From: Parapedobacter tibetensis
GTDB lineage: Bacteria > Bacteroidota > Bacteroidia > Sphingobacteriales > Sphingobacteriaceae
Direction: 5' to 3'
DNA length: 64,000 bases
Assembly: GCF_024643205.1 (NCBI RefSeq)
Contig: NZ_JAMKQJ010000006.1
Location: 1 to 64,000, forward strand
Below are positions 26,804 through 35,218 of this stretch, piece after piece (the stretch's first letter is position 1; every line of letters starts with the position of its first letter). The notes under the pieces are model-generated. The model ran no database searches, had not been told where the DNA came from, and saw nothing but the letters and a program-made list of their open reading frames with translations. Position numbers and translations under genes: made by a program.

Positions 26804-28939
26804 ATGAACAGAATGATTACGGCTTATTGCGTTGCATTGCTTTTGCAGGCCTGCGCTGATGAGGGTCGATACAAAGAGGCGCTTACACCCGACGAAGCGT
26901 TGAAGCGGTTTGAATTGCATGAGGGGTTCACGATTGAAAACGTTGCTTCAGAGCCTTTGGTGATGGATCCGGTGGAGATGGTCTTTGATGAAGATGGACG
27001 AATATACGTGCTGGAGATGGGAGATTATCCATATAAACCGGAGCAGGGACAAGGCCGAGGTAAAATACGTTTGCTAAGCGATACCAGTGGCGACGGGAAA
27101 CTGGATGATGCTGTTATTTTTGCAGAAGGATTAGCGGATGCAACCAGTATGCTCCCTTGGAATGGTGGATTGATTGTCACCTCGGCGCCGAATATTTTAT
27201 TCTTGAGAGACACCACCGGTGATAACAAAGTTGATGTGAATGAGGTGTTGTTTACCGGTTTCTTCGAGAATAATTCGGAAGCGCAGATCACGAACCTGCG
27301 GTATGGGGTCGATAATTGGATTTATGCGAATAATAACGGTCAGAAGGGAGAGGTGAAATTTAACAGAAAACCGGATTTGCCTGCCCTACCGGTTGCCGGT
27401 GGCGATTTTAGGTTTAGGCTGGATAAGAATTTGTTTGAAGTGGAATCGGGTGCGGGGCAATTCGGACTGGCGATGGATGATTGGGGGAATCGTTTTTTTA
27501 CGCAGAATACCTTGCATATCCAAATGGCACCGATCCCCTGGCGGTACTTGCATAGGAAGAAGGGCTTGCCTTCTTATGCAGGAGTGGCGAATATCTATGC
27601 ACACGATTTAACGGTGTTTCAGATCAGTGAGCCACCCTATTGGCGGACGGAACGGAGTAAGCAACGGCAGCAACAGTATGATGAGGCTGGGCTCGATCGG
27701 GTGGAACATATTGAGGGGCATTTTACCGGGGCTTCCGGCGGGACGCTGTACGCGGCTGATTTGTTTCCGGCGTCTTTTTATGGGAATGTGTTTACGGGCG
27801 AGGTGGCGTGTAATTTGGTGCATCGGGATGTGATTGAGCCGACGGATAAAGGTCCTTTCTTTTCGGCGAGGCGGGCTGCGGATGAGACGGATAGGGAGTT
27901 TCTGGCTTCGTCTGATCCTTGGTTCCGACCGGTGAATTTTACCGTCGGCCCTGATGGGGCTTTGTATATGCTGGATATGTACAGGCAGCATATTGAGACG
28001 CCTGTTTCCATTCCTGAAGAGCTGAAAGCGGATATGGATTTTGTGCATGGTAATCAGTATGGGCGGATTTATCGGATCTATCCGACGGATAAAGGGGTTC
28101 CTGAACTGCGGAAGCCTGGTTTGGGCGACAAGCCAGTGGCTGAGTTGGTTCCGTTGCTGGCGCATGCGAATCAGTGGTGGCGCTTACAGGCACAACGCTT
28201 ACTGGTTGAACGCCAGGATCAGTCGGTTGTACCTGCCCTCGAAAAATTATTCAACGAAAGCACAGACCCTCGTGCTCGATTGCATGCCATGTATACACTA
28301 GAAGGATTGCAGGCTTTAACGAGTCCGGTTGTTGAAAAAGCGCTATATGATACCAACGCGCAGGTTAGGAGACACGCTATTATGCTGGCTGAGCAGTTTC
28401 CGGAGATGTTGGATAAGCTAGTGAACATGCTGGATGACCCAGCGCCCCAAACGGCATTTCAGGCTGTCTTGAGCGTTGGTCAGTTTACCAGAAGCACAGC
28501 AGTAACTGCGTTGGCAAAAGCGGTGCTGCAACATAGCGAAGATGAATGGTATAGAAAGGCGGTGTTAAGTGCGGAAAGCGGAACGTCTGCTGCTTTATTG
28601 GAGGCTCTGCTGGCCAACGGCTTTTTTGAAACGGAGGCCGATGGGAAAATTAAATTCATGACAGATTTTTCAACCGCTGTGGGGGCAACGGGGAAACTTC
28701 AGGATGTCCTATCGATTATCAATAAGCTGACCCAGCCGGTACTGGCTCAACAAGCCGGCTTCCAACAAGCTGTGCTATCCGGCTTCTTAAAAGGGGCTAA
28801 GAAGACCACGCTGAACGACGCGGATAAAAAGAAGCTGATAGCAGCCTTGCAAAAACAAGGGACAGCGATAACCTCCGCAGTTTCCAAAAAAGCAATCGAG
28901 GAAATTACAACGGCTCTTAACGGGCCTAGCAATAATTAA
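26804..28939 (+). CDS. TIGR02604-type membrane-bound dehydrogenase with HEAT repeats, lipoprotein
   Basis: A 711-aa lipoprotein (lipobox LLLQAC, Cys17). Residues about 35-440 match the propeller of the putative membrane-bound dehydrogenase family known from Planctomycetota and Bacteroidota (MVFDEDGRIYVLEMGDYPY, LRYGVDNWIYANN, SGAGQFGLAMDDWGNRFFTQN, GASGGTLYAADLFP, VGPDGALYMLDMYR). Residues about 450-640 are HEAT-like helices. There is no CxxCH haem motif, unlike many relatives that carry a fused cytochrome c; instead a HiPIP gene starts 2 bases after the stop. A close paralogue lies at 54721. Confidence 0.85.
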   Translation: MNRMITAYCVALLLQACADEGRYKEALTPDEALKRFELHEGFTIENVASEPLVMDPVEMVFDEDGRIYVLEMGDYPYKPEQGQGRGKIRLLSDTSGDGKLDDAVIFAEGLADATSMLPWNGGLIVTSAPNILFLRDTTGDNKVDVNEVLFTGFFENNSEAQITNLRYGVDNWIYANNNGQKGEVKFNRKPDLPALPVAGGDFRFRLDKNLFEVESGAGQFGLAMDDWGNRFFTQNTLHIQMAPIPWRYLHRKKGLPSYAGVANIYAHDLTVFQISEPPYWRTERSKQRQQQYDEAGLDRVEHIEGHFTGASGGTLYAADLFPASFYGNVFTGEVACNLVHRDVIEPTDKGPFFSARRAADETDREFLASSDPWFRPVNFTVGPDGALYMLDMYRQHIETPVSIPEELKADMDFVHGNQYGRIYRIYPTDKGVPELRKPGLGDKPVAELVPLLAHANQWWRLQAQRLLVERQDQSVVPALEKLFNESTDPRARLHAMYTLEGLQALTSPVVEKALYDTNAQVRRHAIMLAEQFPEMLDKLVNMLDDPAPQTAFQAVLSVGQFTRSTAVTALAKAVLQHSEDEWYRKAVLSAESGTSAALLEALLANGFFETEADGKIKFMTDFSTAVGATGKLQDVLSIINKLTQPVLAQQAGFQQAVLSGFLKGAKKTTLNDADKKKLIAALQKQGTAITSAVSKKAIEEITTALNGPSNN

Positions 28940-28940
28940 T

Positions 28941-29318
28941 ATGATGGCACCGAAACAAGAAAACACACGGAGAGCCTTTATACAGCAATTGGTCACATCG
29001 GGTTTTTATGTCGCAACTGGTGGAATATTTATAGCCGGATGCGGCAATGCCACCAATAAAAAGAAGGAAAAAGAGGAGGAGCTGAGCGACAGGTTTGGTG
29101 GGGATTGTGGCGACTACTCCAAACTTACGAAAGACGATTTTAAGATAAGGAAACAACTGGGGTACGAAGAAAAATCACCAATGGAAGATACGCAGTGTCA
29201 GCTGTGCAATTTATGGCTTCCGCCAAAGAAAGGTCAAACTTGCGGCGGCTGTACATTGTTTAAGGGGCCGATTGAGCCGGAAGGGACCTGCACCTATTGG
29301 GCACCCAGGCAACAATGA
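28941..29318 (+). CDS. high-potential iron-sulfur protein (HiPIP), Tat lipoprotein
   Basis: A 125-aa electron carrier. The N-terminus combines a twin-Arg motif (NTRRAFIQQ) and a lipobox (IAGC, Cys34). Four cysteines, 86, 89, 104 and 117, have the spacing C-x2-C-x14-C-x12-C, nearly the classic HiPIP pattern that binds one 4Fe-4S cluster; CTLFKGP and GTCTYW match the family. Cys101 is an extra cysteine. HiPIPs are folded with the cluster before Tat export. Directly after the dehydrogenase-like gene, it is the obvious acceptor of its electrons (inference). Confidence 0.88.
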   Translation: MMAPKQENTRRAFIQQLVTSGFYVATGGIFIAGCGNATNKKKEKEEELSDRFGGDCGDYSKLTKDDFKIRKQLGYEEKSPMEDTQCQLCNLWLPPKKGQTCGGCTLFKGPIEPEGTCTYWAPRQQ

Positions 29319-29356
29319 GGTAATCACGGTAATCCATGTCAAAATAATGGCGAAGT

Positions 29357-30754
29357 ATGCATAATAAAGCCGGAATAACAGCACTTAGAAGCGCACGGTA
29401 TTGGTTAATCTTTACGGTGGTTATTGGCATGTATATAACTCCGTCCCAAATAGCTGCCCAGGATATATCAGATAGCCTCCGGATAAGTACGTTTGATGTG
29501 GATGCAACGCCACCTGTCGGTAGCTACCTTACCTACGATCGGATGACCCATACTTGGGATATGGGATTGCGGGCACGGGGTGTGGTGCTTATGGGAGCAG
29601 GCCAGCCCATTGTTTTATGCGCGATAGACTGGATCGGTATTGCGAATGAAGGGCAAGACGAGTTCAAAAGCGTAATGGCACATGCGGCAGGTACCGTTCC
29701 GGATCGGGTGGTTGTTCATACTGTACACCAGCACGATGCGCCAACCTGTGATTTTACAGCAGAAAAGCTATTGAACGCTAAGGGACTTGATCCCATTAAT
29801 TTTGAAGGTAGTTTTGCACGGGAAGTGATTCATAGACTCGACTCAGCCATTCGCATTTCACTTAATCAAAGCCAACGGGTAACACACATAGGTTTGGGGG
29901 AATCGCCGGTTCATGAGGTAGCTTCCAATCGACGACTACTGGATGCCCATGGAAAATCAACGGCCAGTCGTACTTCGGCCACCAAGGATCCGGCATTGCG
30001 GGACAGGCCTGAAGGGCTGATTGATCCAATGGTGTCCTTGATCAGTTTTTGGAACCAGGATAAGCCGCTGGCCGTGCTCAGTTACTATGCCGTTCACCCG
30101 CAAAGTTACTACCGTACCGGTACGGCCAATCCGGATTTTCCCGGAGTAGCCCGCTTCATGCGGCAAATGGCGGTTCCGGATGCGTTACATATCCATTTTA
30201 ATGGAGCAGGAGCAAATATCACCGCTGGCAAATATAACGATGGCGCTAAAGAAAATCGACTAAAACTAGCGGAACGATTGGCAGATGGAATGAAAAGAGC
30301 CTGGGATGCAACTGAAAAGCTACCCATTACACCTGGTGATGTAACCTGGCAATCGGAACCCGTTGTCTTTCCCATGGCTAAATATGCAGAACAATTGGAA
30401 CATGAACTCACCGAGCACGATGCGGTATATTTGGCCAACAATGTGTATAAGCTGGCCTGGGCCAAACGCCAGAAGCAAGGGAAGTATATTCAAGTCTCCT
30501 GCCTGGGATTAGGGAAGGCGAGCATTCTGCACTTGCCTGGAGAGCCTTTTGTGGAGTATCAGCTTGCGGCGAAGGCCATGCGCGAGGACCGTTTTGTGGC
30601 AGTAGCTGGGTATGGCGATTATGCGCCGGGATATATATGTACGGCCAAAGCATATGAAGAAGGGGGCTACGAGGCTGGTCCAGCTTCGGGGGTAACCGCT
30701 GAGGCTGAGAAAATACTGATGGATGTGATGGAAAGATTGCTAAAAAAATACTAA
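29357..30754 (+). CDS. divergent neutral-ceramidase-like protein
   Basis: A 465-aa secreted protein (signal about residues 16-35, ending IAAQ). It has the ceramidase-family order but changed motifs: HTVHQHDAP in place of HTHSG, YYAVHPQSYY and HFNGAGANI. It is only distantly related to the ceramidase-family protein encoded at 24109, so it is not a recent duplicate. The potential metal-binding histidines remain, so it could still be a hydrolase with another substrate. It is 38 bases after the HiPIP gene and 10 before the amidohydrolase gene, in one operon. Confidence 0.75.
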   Translation: MHNKAGITALRSARYWLIFTVVIGMYITPSQIAAQDISDSLRISTFDVDATPPVGSYLTYDRMTHTWDMGLRARGVVLMGAGQPIVLCAIDWIGIANEGQDEFKSVMAHAAGTVPDRVVVHTVHQHDAPTCDFTAEKLLNAKGLDPINFEGSFAREVIHRLDSAIRISLNQSQRVTHIGLGESPVHEVASNRRLLDAHGKSTASRTSATKDPALRDRPEGLIDPMVSLISFWNQDKPLAVLSYYAVHPQSYYRTGTANPDFPGVARFMRQMAVPDALHIHFNGAGANITAGKYNDGAKENRLKLAERLADGMKRAWDATEKLPITPGDVTWQSEPVVFPMAKYAEQLEHELTEHDAVYLANNVYKLAWAKRQKQGKYIQVSCLGLGKASILHLPGEPFVEYQLAAKAMREDRFVAVAGYGDYAPGYICTAKAYEEGGYEAGPASGVTAEAEKILMDVMERLLKKY

Positions 30755-30764
30755 AACGAATCAG

Positions 30765-32522
30765 ATGTTCAGAAAGGACTATTCCAGACGTGAATTTATC
30801 CTTAAAAGTTCCTTGGCTAGTCTCGGCGTAGCTGCTACGGCGGCTGTTCCTTCGCTGACAATGGCGGCTAACCCCTTTAGGGAGGAAGAAGAGTCTTCCA
30901 TGTTTTTTGACGGATTCACGCTAATCGGCCCGAAAAAACATAAACATCCGGCAGAGCGGTGGAGCCTGAAGCATTTGGTGGATGAAATGGACCACTGTTC
31001 CATATCCGGAGCATTGGTGGCCTCAACCCTTGCCGTTAACTACGATCCGATGTATTCCAATCTGGACCTGAGTAAATTGATCAAACCGTATCCCTATCTG
31101 TTTGCCATTTGGAATGCCATGCCGCATCACACAGGTGAGTTCCCCCCGCCGGCTGAATTAGGGAAACTAATGAAAGCCCATCATGTGCGGGCGATAACGA
31201 TTCACCCCGCCTCGAATGGATGGGATTGGCAGGCCGAGCAAAGCCAGGAATTGCTCCACTGGTTAAACGATAATCGCATGTTAACCATCATCAGGGTAGA
31301 AGAGTTTGGCGGGCTTGGGGGGGTGAAAAAATTACTACTTCAGTACCCCAATTTGTTGGTTTTATTAACTGGTGTCACCTGGGCTTTCCAACGGCTTTTG
31401 CTACCTATGATTGCCACGTACCGCAACTTGCACATTAGTTTTGATAATTTTCAGATCAACGAAGGGCTGGAAACGCTTTATCAGGATGGATTTATCGATC
31501 AGCTGGTCTTTGCATCGAACGCCCCAACGATGTCGGCAGGTGCGCACAGGGCTTATATAGATTATGCAAGGATACCCAAAACTGCAAGAGACAAGATCGC
31601 AGGAGGGAATCTGATCAGGTTGCTTCAAGGACAGCAACCGCCATCAGTCCGGGTGAATAAACAGGAGGATGTGTTAATGGCGGCAATTCGCCGAGGGAAG
31701 CCTGTGCCAACGCCGGTGATTGATATGCACATGCACATACTCCATGAAGGGTTACACGGAGCTGGATGGCACTATCGGATGCACAACGGCGGACCAAGTG
31801 GTGTTTTTGACCTGGTAAAAAGATTGGGGTACGAAGGAGGGGGGATGATGAGCTGGAATGGCGTGGTAAGTGTGGATTCAGTAGCTGGAAATGTAACGAC
31901 AACAGCCGCATTGGATGCTTCCCCCGGAGGTTATTGGGGCCTGGCCAATTTTGATCCATCTCATTATACGCAGGAAGAATTGGCACAGATGATTCCCGAG
32001 GTGTATAAGGACAAGCGATTTATCGGGATGAAACCTTATGTCCACTATGGCATCCCTTACCACGATAAATCATACGATGTTTGGTGGGAATACGGAAATG
32101 AACATCATTTTTATGGACTGCTTCATAATACCAGGTCCGATTTGCAAGAAGTCGAGACGTTGGCTCCAAAATACCAAAATGTGCGCTGGGTAATTGCACA
32201 TGCCGGTGGAAGTTTCAAAATGGCGGATATGGCGATTGCTGCCATGAAAAAATACCCGAATATCTATGCCGAGATCACGCTGACACCCGTGCACTTAGGC
32301 ATTATTGAATACCTGATTGAAGGAGCCGGTGAAGATCGTATACTGTATGGATCGGATTTGCCGATGAGGGATCCTCGACAACAACTCGGATGGGCGGTTT
32401 TTACAAGGCTCCCACTTTCGACAAAAAAGAAACTTCTCGGAGGAAATGCATGGCATGTAATAAAACCATGTCTTAATAGGTTGCCGATAGAAAATACCCC
32501 GAAGAGTTTTTTGTTGAAATAG
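30765..32522 (+). CDS. Tat-exported tandem amidohydrolase, inactive N-domain and active C-domain
   Basis: A 585-aa protein with a twin-arginine signal (YSRREFILKSSLASLG). It holds two amidohydrolase-2 (PF04909-like) TIM barrels. The C-terminal one (about 318-570) keeps the metal site: Asp320, His322 and His324 in DMHMHI, Lys423, His454, His479 in IAHAGG and Asp531 in YGSDLP. The N-terminal one (about 45-290) aligns by eye but has FDGF for the HxH site, LTGV for IAHAG and FASNAP (Asn252) for the final Asp, so it should not bind metal. The reaction could be hydrolysis or decarboxylation. It is the last gene of module 1. Confidence 0.82.
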   Translation: MFRKDYSRREFILKSSLASLGVAATAAVPSLTMAANPFREEEESSMFFDGFTLIGPKKHKHPAERWSLKHLVDEMDHCSISGALVASTLAVNYDPMYSNLDLSKLIKPYPYLFAIWNAMPHHTGEFPPPAELGKLMKAHHVRAITIHPASNGWDWQAEQSQELLHWLNDNRMLTIIRVEEFGGLGGVKKLLLQYPNLLVLLTGVTWAFQRLLLPMIATYRNLHISFDNFQINEGLETLYQDGFIDQLVFASNAPTMSAGAHRAYIDYARIPKTARDKIAGGNLIRLLQGQQPPSVRVNKQEDVLMAAIRRGKPVPTPVIDMHMHILHEGLHGAGWHYRMHNGGPSGVFDLVKRLGYEGGGMMSWNGVVSVDSVAGNVTTTAALDASPGGYWGLANFDPSHYTQEELAQMIPEVYKDKRFIGMKPYVHYGIPYHDKSYDVWWEYGNEHHFYGLLHNTRSDLQEVETLAPKYQNVRWVIAHAGGSFKMADMAIAAMKKYPNIYAEITLTPVHLGIIEYLIEGAGEDRILYGSDLPMRDPRQQLGWAVFTRLPLSTKKKLLGGNAWHVIKPCLNRLPIENTPKSFLLK

Positions 32523-32586
32523 GTTTTGGTTCGCTGGGTCGGGTAAAGCTATTGTAAAGCGAACCTCCATAAAAAAACAAAAAATA

Positions 32587-32632
32587 TTTGGAAGTGTAAC
32601 TATTATTATTGTACTTAGCGGGTACGTTACCG
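32587..32632 (+). promoter_or_regulatory. promoter with abutting LacI-type operator, before module 2
   Basis: TTTG at 32587-32590, a 21-base spacer, -7 box TACTTAGC (32612-32619), then the operator CGGGTACGTTACCG (32619-32632). Nearly the whole block from ATATTTGGAAGTGTAA to the operator is shared with 22543-22592, which marks the two transcription units as co-regulated. Confidence 0.65.
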
Positions 32633-32749
32633 TTAACCAATTGTAGGCACCTGTTAGCTGCTGGGAGATTCTTGTTGAAAAGAAAAAATGGATGATTATC
32701 ACATTGAATATGATCGTTGTCGTGTGCGTAATGTCTTGAAAAATGAGTT

Positions 32750-33763
32750 ATGGAATATAAATACAGTCGTAGAAATTTTATTCGAAATACAACTATGGTA
32801 GGACTTGCTTTTTCATTGGGCGGAGCGAAAGCCGGAATTGGCCGTGATGCCCCATCGGGGAAACGAGTTGGTATCATCGGCCTTGATACGTCGCATAGCG
32901 TAGCCTTTACCAAAGCATTAAATGCTGCAGAAGCCGACCCCAAATTAAAAGGTTACAAGGTGGTAGCCGCCTATCCATATGGGAGCAAGACCATCGAGAG
33001 TAGCGCCAAGCGCATACCGGGCTACATCAAGGAAGTTCAAGAGCATGGGGTAAAGATTGTCGATTCGATATCCGAATTACTGGAGCATGTGGATGTGGTA
33101 CTATTGGAGACCAATGATGGCCGTTTGCATTTGGAACAAGCGCTTCCCGTATTCAAATCCGGCAAACGCCTGTTTATTGACAAACCTATTGCGGCATCAT
33201 TTGCCGATGCCGCAGCGATCTTTCAGGCTTCCGCGCAGTATAAGGTGCCCGTGTTTTCATCTTCTTCACTTCGATACGTTGAAAATATCCCCATGATTCG
33301 CTCCGGTAACCTGATAGGTCCAGTCACCGGAGCAGACACATTCAGCCCAGCTGTACTCGAACCTTCTCACCCTGATTTGTTTTGGTATGGCGTCCATGGC
33401 GTTGAGATGCTTTACGCGATTATGGGTATGGGGTGTGAGCGCGTAACCCGGGTGCACCATGCCAATACAGATATCGTAGTTGGCATTTGGACAGATGGGC
33501 GCACAGGAACATTCAGGGGAACCCGTACGGGGAAAAATGGTTACGGTGGCACCGCCTACGGCGAAAAAGGGCATGTTGCTGTTTCGGAATACAATGGGTA
33601 CAATCCATTGCTATACAAGATCGTGGATTTTTTCGAAACCGGAGAGCCACCTGTGGATGCGGCGGAAACCTTAGAGCTCTTTGCCTTCATGGAGGCAGCT
33701 GATGAAAGTAAGAGGCAAGGCGGAAAGGCAATCTTGATTCGAGATATATTAGGGCGTGAATGA
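32750..33763 (+). CDS. Tat-exported Gfo/Idh/MocA-family oxidoreductase
   Basis: A 337-aa protein: twin-arginine signal (YSRRNFIRNTT), then a Rossmann start VGIIGLDTSHSVAF, in which the usual second and third Gly of GxGxxG are replaced by the DTSH variant of one subfamily, and the DKP motif (FIDKPIAAS). Exported members of this family oxidise sugars using tightly bound NAD(P), for example at C3 of glycosides. It is the first gene of module 2, directly behind the shared promoter-operator, and 32 bases before a second family member. Substrate unknown. Confidence 0.85.
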   Translation: MEYKYSRRNFIRNTTMVGLAFSLGGAKAGIGRDAPSGKRVGIIGLDTSHSVAFTKALNAAEADPKLKGYKVVAAYPYGSKTIESSAKRIPGYIKEVQEHGVKIVDSISELLEHVDVVLLETNDGRLHLEQALPVFKSGKRLFIDKPIAASFADAAAIFQASAQYKVPVFSSSSLRYVENIPMIRSGNLIGPVTGADTFSPAVLEPSHPDLFWYGVHGVEMLYAIMGMGCERVTRVHHANTDIVVGIWTDGRTGTFRGTRTGKNGYGGTAYGEKGHVAVSEYNGYNPLLYKIVDFFETGEPPVDAAETLELFAFMEAADESKRQGGKAILIRDILGRE

Positions 33764-33795
33764 TGGTTTAAGTATGCTTAAAAGATTTGATTAAC

Positions 33796-35025
33796 ATGAA
33801 GGATAATAATGGATTGGTTTCAAGAAGACATTTTATAGCGTCTAGCTCGTTGATGCTTGCAGGCATGGCGGCTTTCCCTGCTGAACTGCCCTTTGGGAGT
33901 TACCGTTCGGTCAGCGGGGAAAGCATACGCCTAGGTATCATCGGTGTGGGCAGTCGGGGGAGCGGTATAGCCAATATTTTGCGTAACCTACCAGCACTTG
34001 AGGTGGTGGCATGTTGCGACATAATCAGCGAACACCTCCAGCATGGATTGGATATAACAGGAGGAACAGCTACCGCATATTCGGATTATCGGCGCCTGTT
34101 GGATGACCGTTCTGTGCAAGCTGTCATCATTGCGCTGCCCGAACACCTTCATTATCCTGTCGCCTGTGCAGCGTTGGATGCCGGCAAACATGTCTACCTG
34201 GAAAAAACAATGGCTCATTCCATTGAAGAAGCGGATGATTTGGCAAGGTTTGTAAAAAACTATCCGCAGCTTGTCCTGCAGGTGGGGCATCAATACCGGT
34301 ATTTTGCATTGTACCATAAGATAGCAGAGATCATGGAACGTGGATGGTTAGGTGAAGTGCTCCAGTATGAATGCCAATACCACCGTAACTCAGATTGGCG
34401 AAGACCGGTACCCCGCCCCGAACTCGAACGGCAGATCAATTGGCGAATGTATAAGGAATATTCTGGAGGGCTGATGACTGAGCTTTGCTCACATCAAGTC
34501 GACATCGTTAATTGGTTGACCGGCAGTCATCCACTGAGGGTAACTGCAATAGGTGGTATTGATTACTGGAAAGACGGACGAGAAACCTATGATAATATCC
34601 GGGCATTGTATGAATATCCTGATGGCGTTAAAGCAAGTGTAAGCTCGATTTTGAGCAATGCCTATAAAGGATATTCCCTAAGGATACTGGGGACAAAGGC
34701 GACCATAGAAGTGCAACAATCCAAAGCATTTATTTACGGCGAATCGGTAAAGAAAGAGCTAACTACGGTAGATGGCGTGACGGGTGCTACGGCGGAGTCT
34801 TGGGGACAAGGGGAAGCGGTGCCCATAGATTTCGTAACGCCGGATGGAGAGAATCGTGATCCTACCGCTTATGCGTTGTTGGATTTTGCGGCATGCATCC
34901 AGACAGGTAAAAAACCGTTTTCGAATGTGGAAACTGGGAGGGAATCCGCTATTGCTGTACATCTAGCCAATAAAGCTGCCGATACAGGTGCTTTCCAGCA
35001 ATGGCCGGGATTACCGGAAGGATAA
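33796..35025 (+). CDS. Tat-exported Gfo/Idh/MocA-family oxidoreductase (second)
   Basis: A 409-aa protein from ATG 33796; an in-frame TTG at 33787 is less likely. Twin-arginine signal SRRHFIASSSLMLAG; Rossmann motif LGIIGVGSRGSGI is intact; EKT replaces the usual EKP; the catalytic-loop region GGLMTELCSHQVDIVNW carries the conserved His. It is typical of the long, exported Planctomycetota/Bacteroidota type. With the previous gene it forms a two-enzyme pair that could oxidise and re-reduce a sugar or cyclitol (inference). Confidence 0.85.
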   Translation: MKDNNGLVSRRHFIASSSLMLAGMAAFPAELPFGSYRSVSGESIRLGIIGVGSRGSGIANILRNLPALEVVACCDIISEHLQHGLDITGGTATAYSDYRRLLDDRSVQAVIIALPEHLHYPVACAALDAGKHVYLEKTMAHSIEEADDLARFVKNYPQLVLQVGHQYRYFALYHKIAEIMERGWLGEVLQYECQYHRNSDWRRPVPRPELERQINWRMYKEYSGGLMTELCSHQVDIVNWLTGSHPLRVTAIGGIDYWKDGRETYDNIRALYEYPDGVKASVSSILSNAYKGYSLRILGTKATIEVQQSKAFIYGESVKKELTTVDGVTGATAESWGQGEAVPIDFVTPDGENRDPTAYALLDFAACIQTGKKPFSNVETGRESAIAVHLANKAADTGAFQQWPGLPEG

Positions 35026-35143
35026 TGATGCATATGGGCAGAGAGCTGCATTGATGATAACAATTGAAGTGCAAGTAGACGGATCTTACTTATAGTAAGG
35101 ACGTATGCGGTATATGCAATCTGTGTTATGTTATCAGTAAGTT

Positions 35144-35159
35144 ACGGTAACGTAAACGT
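35144..35159. promoter_or_regulatory. LacI-type operator before the module 2 SusC gene
   Basis: ACGGTAACGTAAACGT. The left half equals that of the perfect palindrome at 45046, the right half that of the site at 44786. It lies 75 bases before the SusC start. No clear -33 box is visible, so it may be an auxiliary operator. Confidence 0.5.
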
Positions 35160-35218
35160 AATTTTAAGTTATTGATAACCAGTGTATAACTAAATTAAAT
35201 CAATTGACACCAAATGAT

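Noticed and set aside
32528..32565. Inverted repeat GGTTCGCT / AGCGAACC as a terminator of module 1
   Set aside because: The loop is 22 bases and the stem is followed by an A-run, not a T-run, on the transcribed strand. It may be chance or an RNA element.
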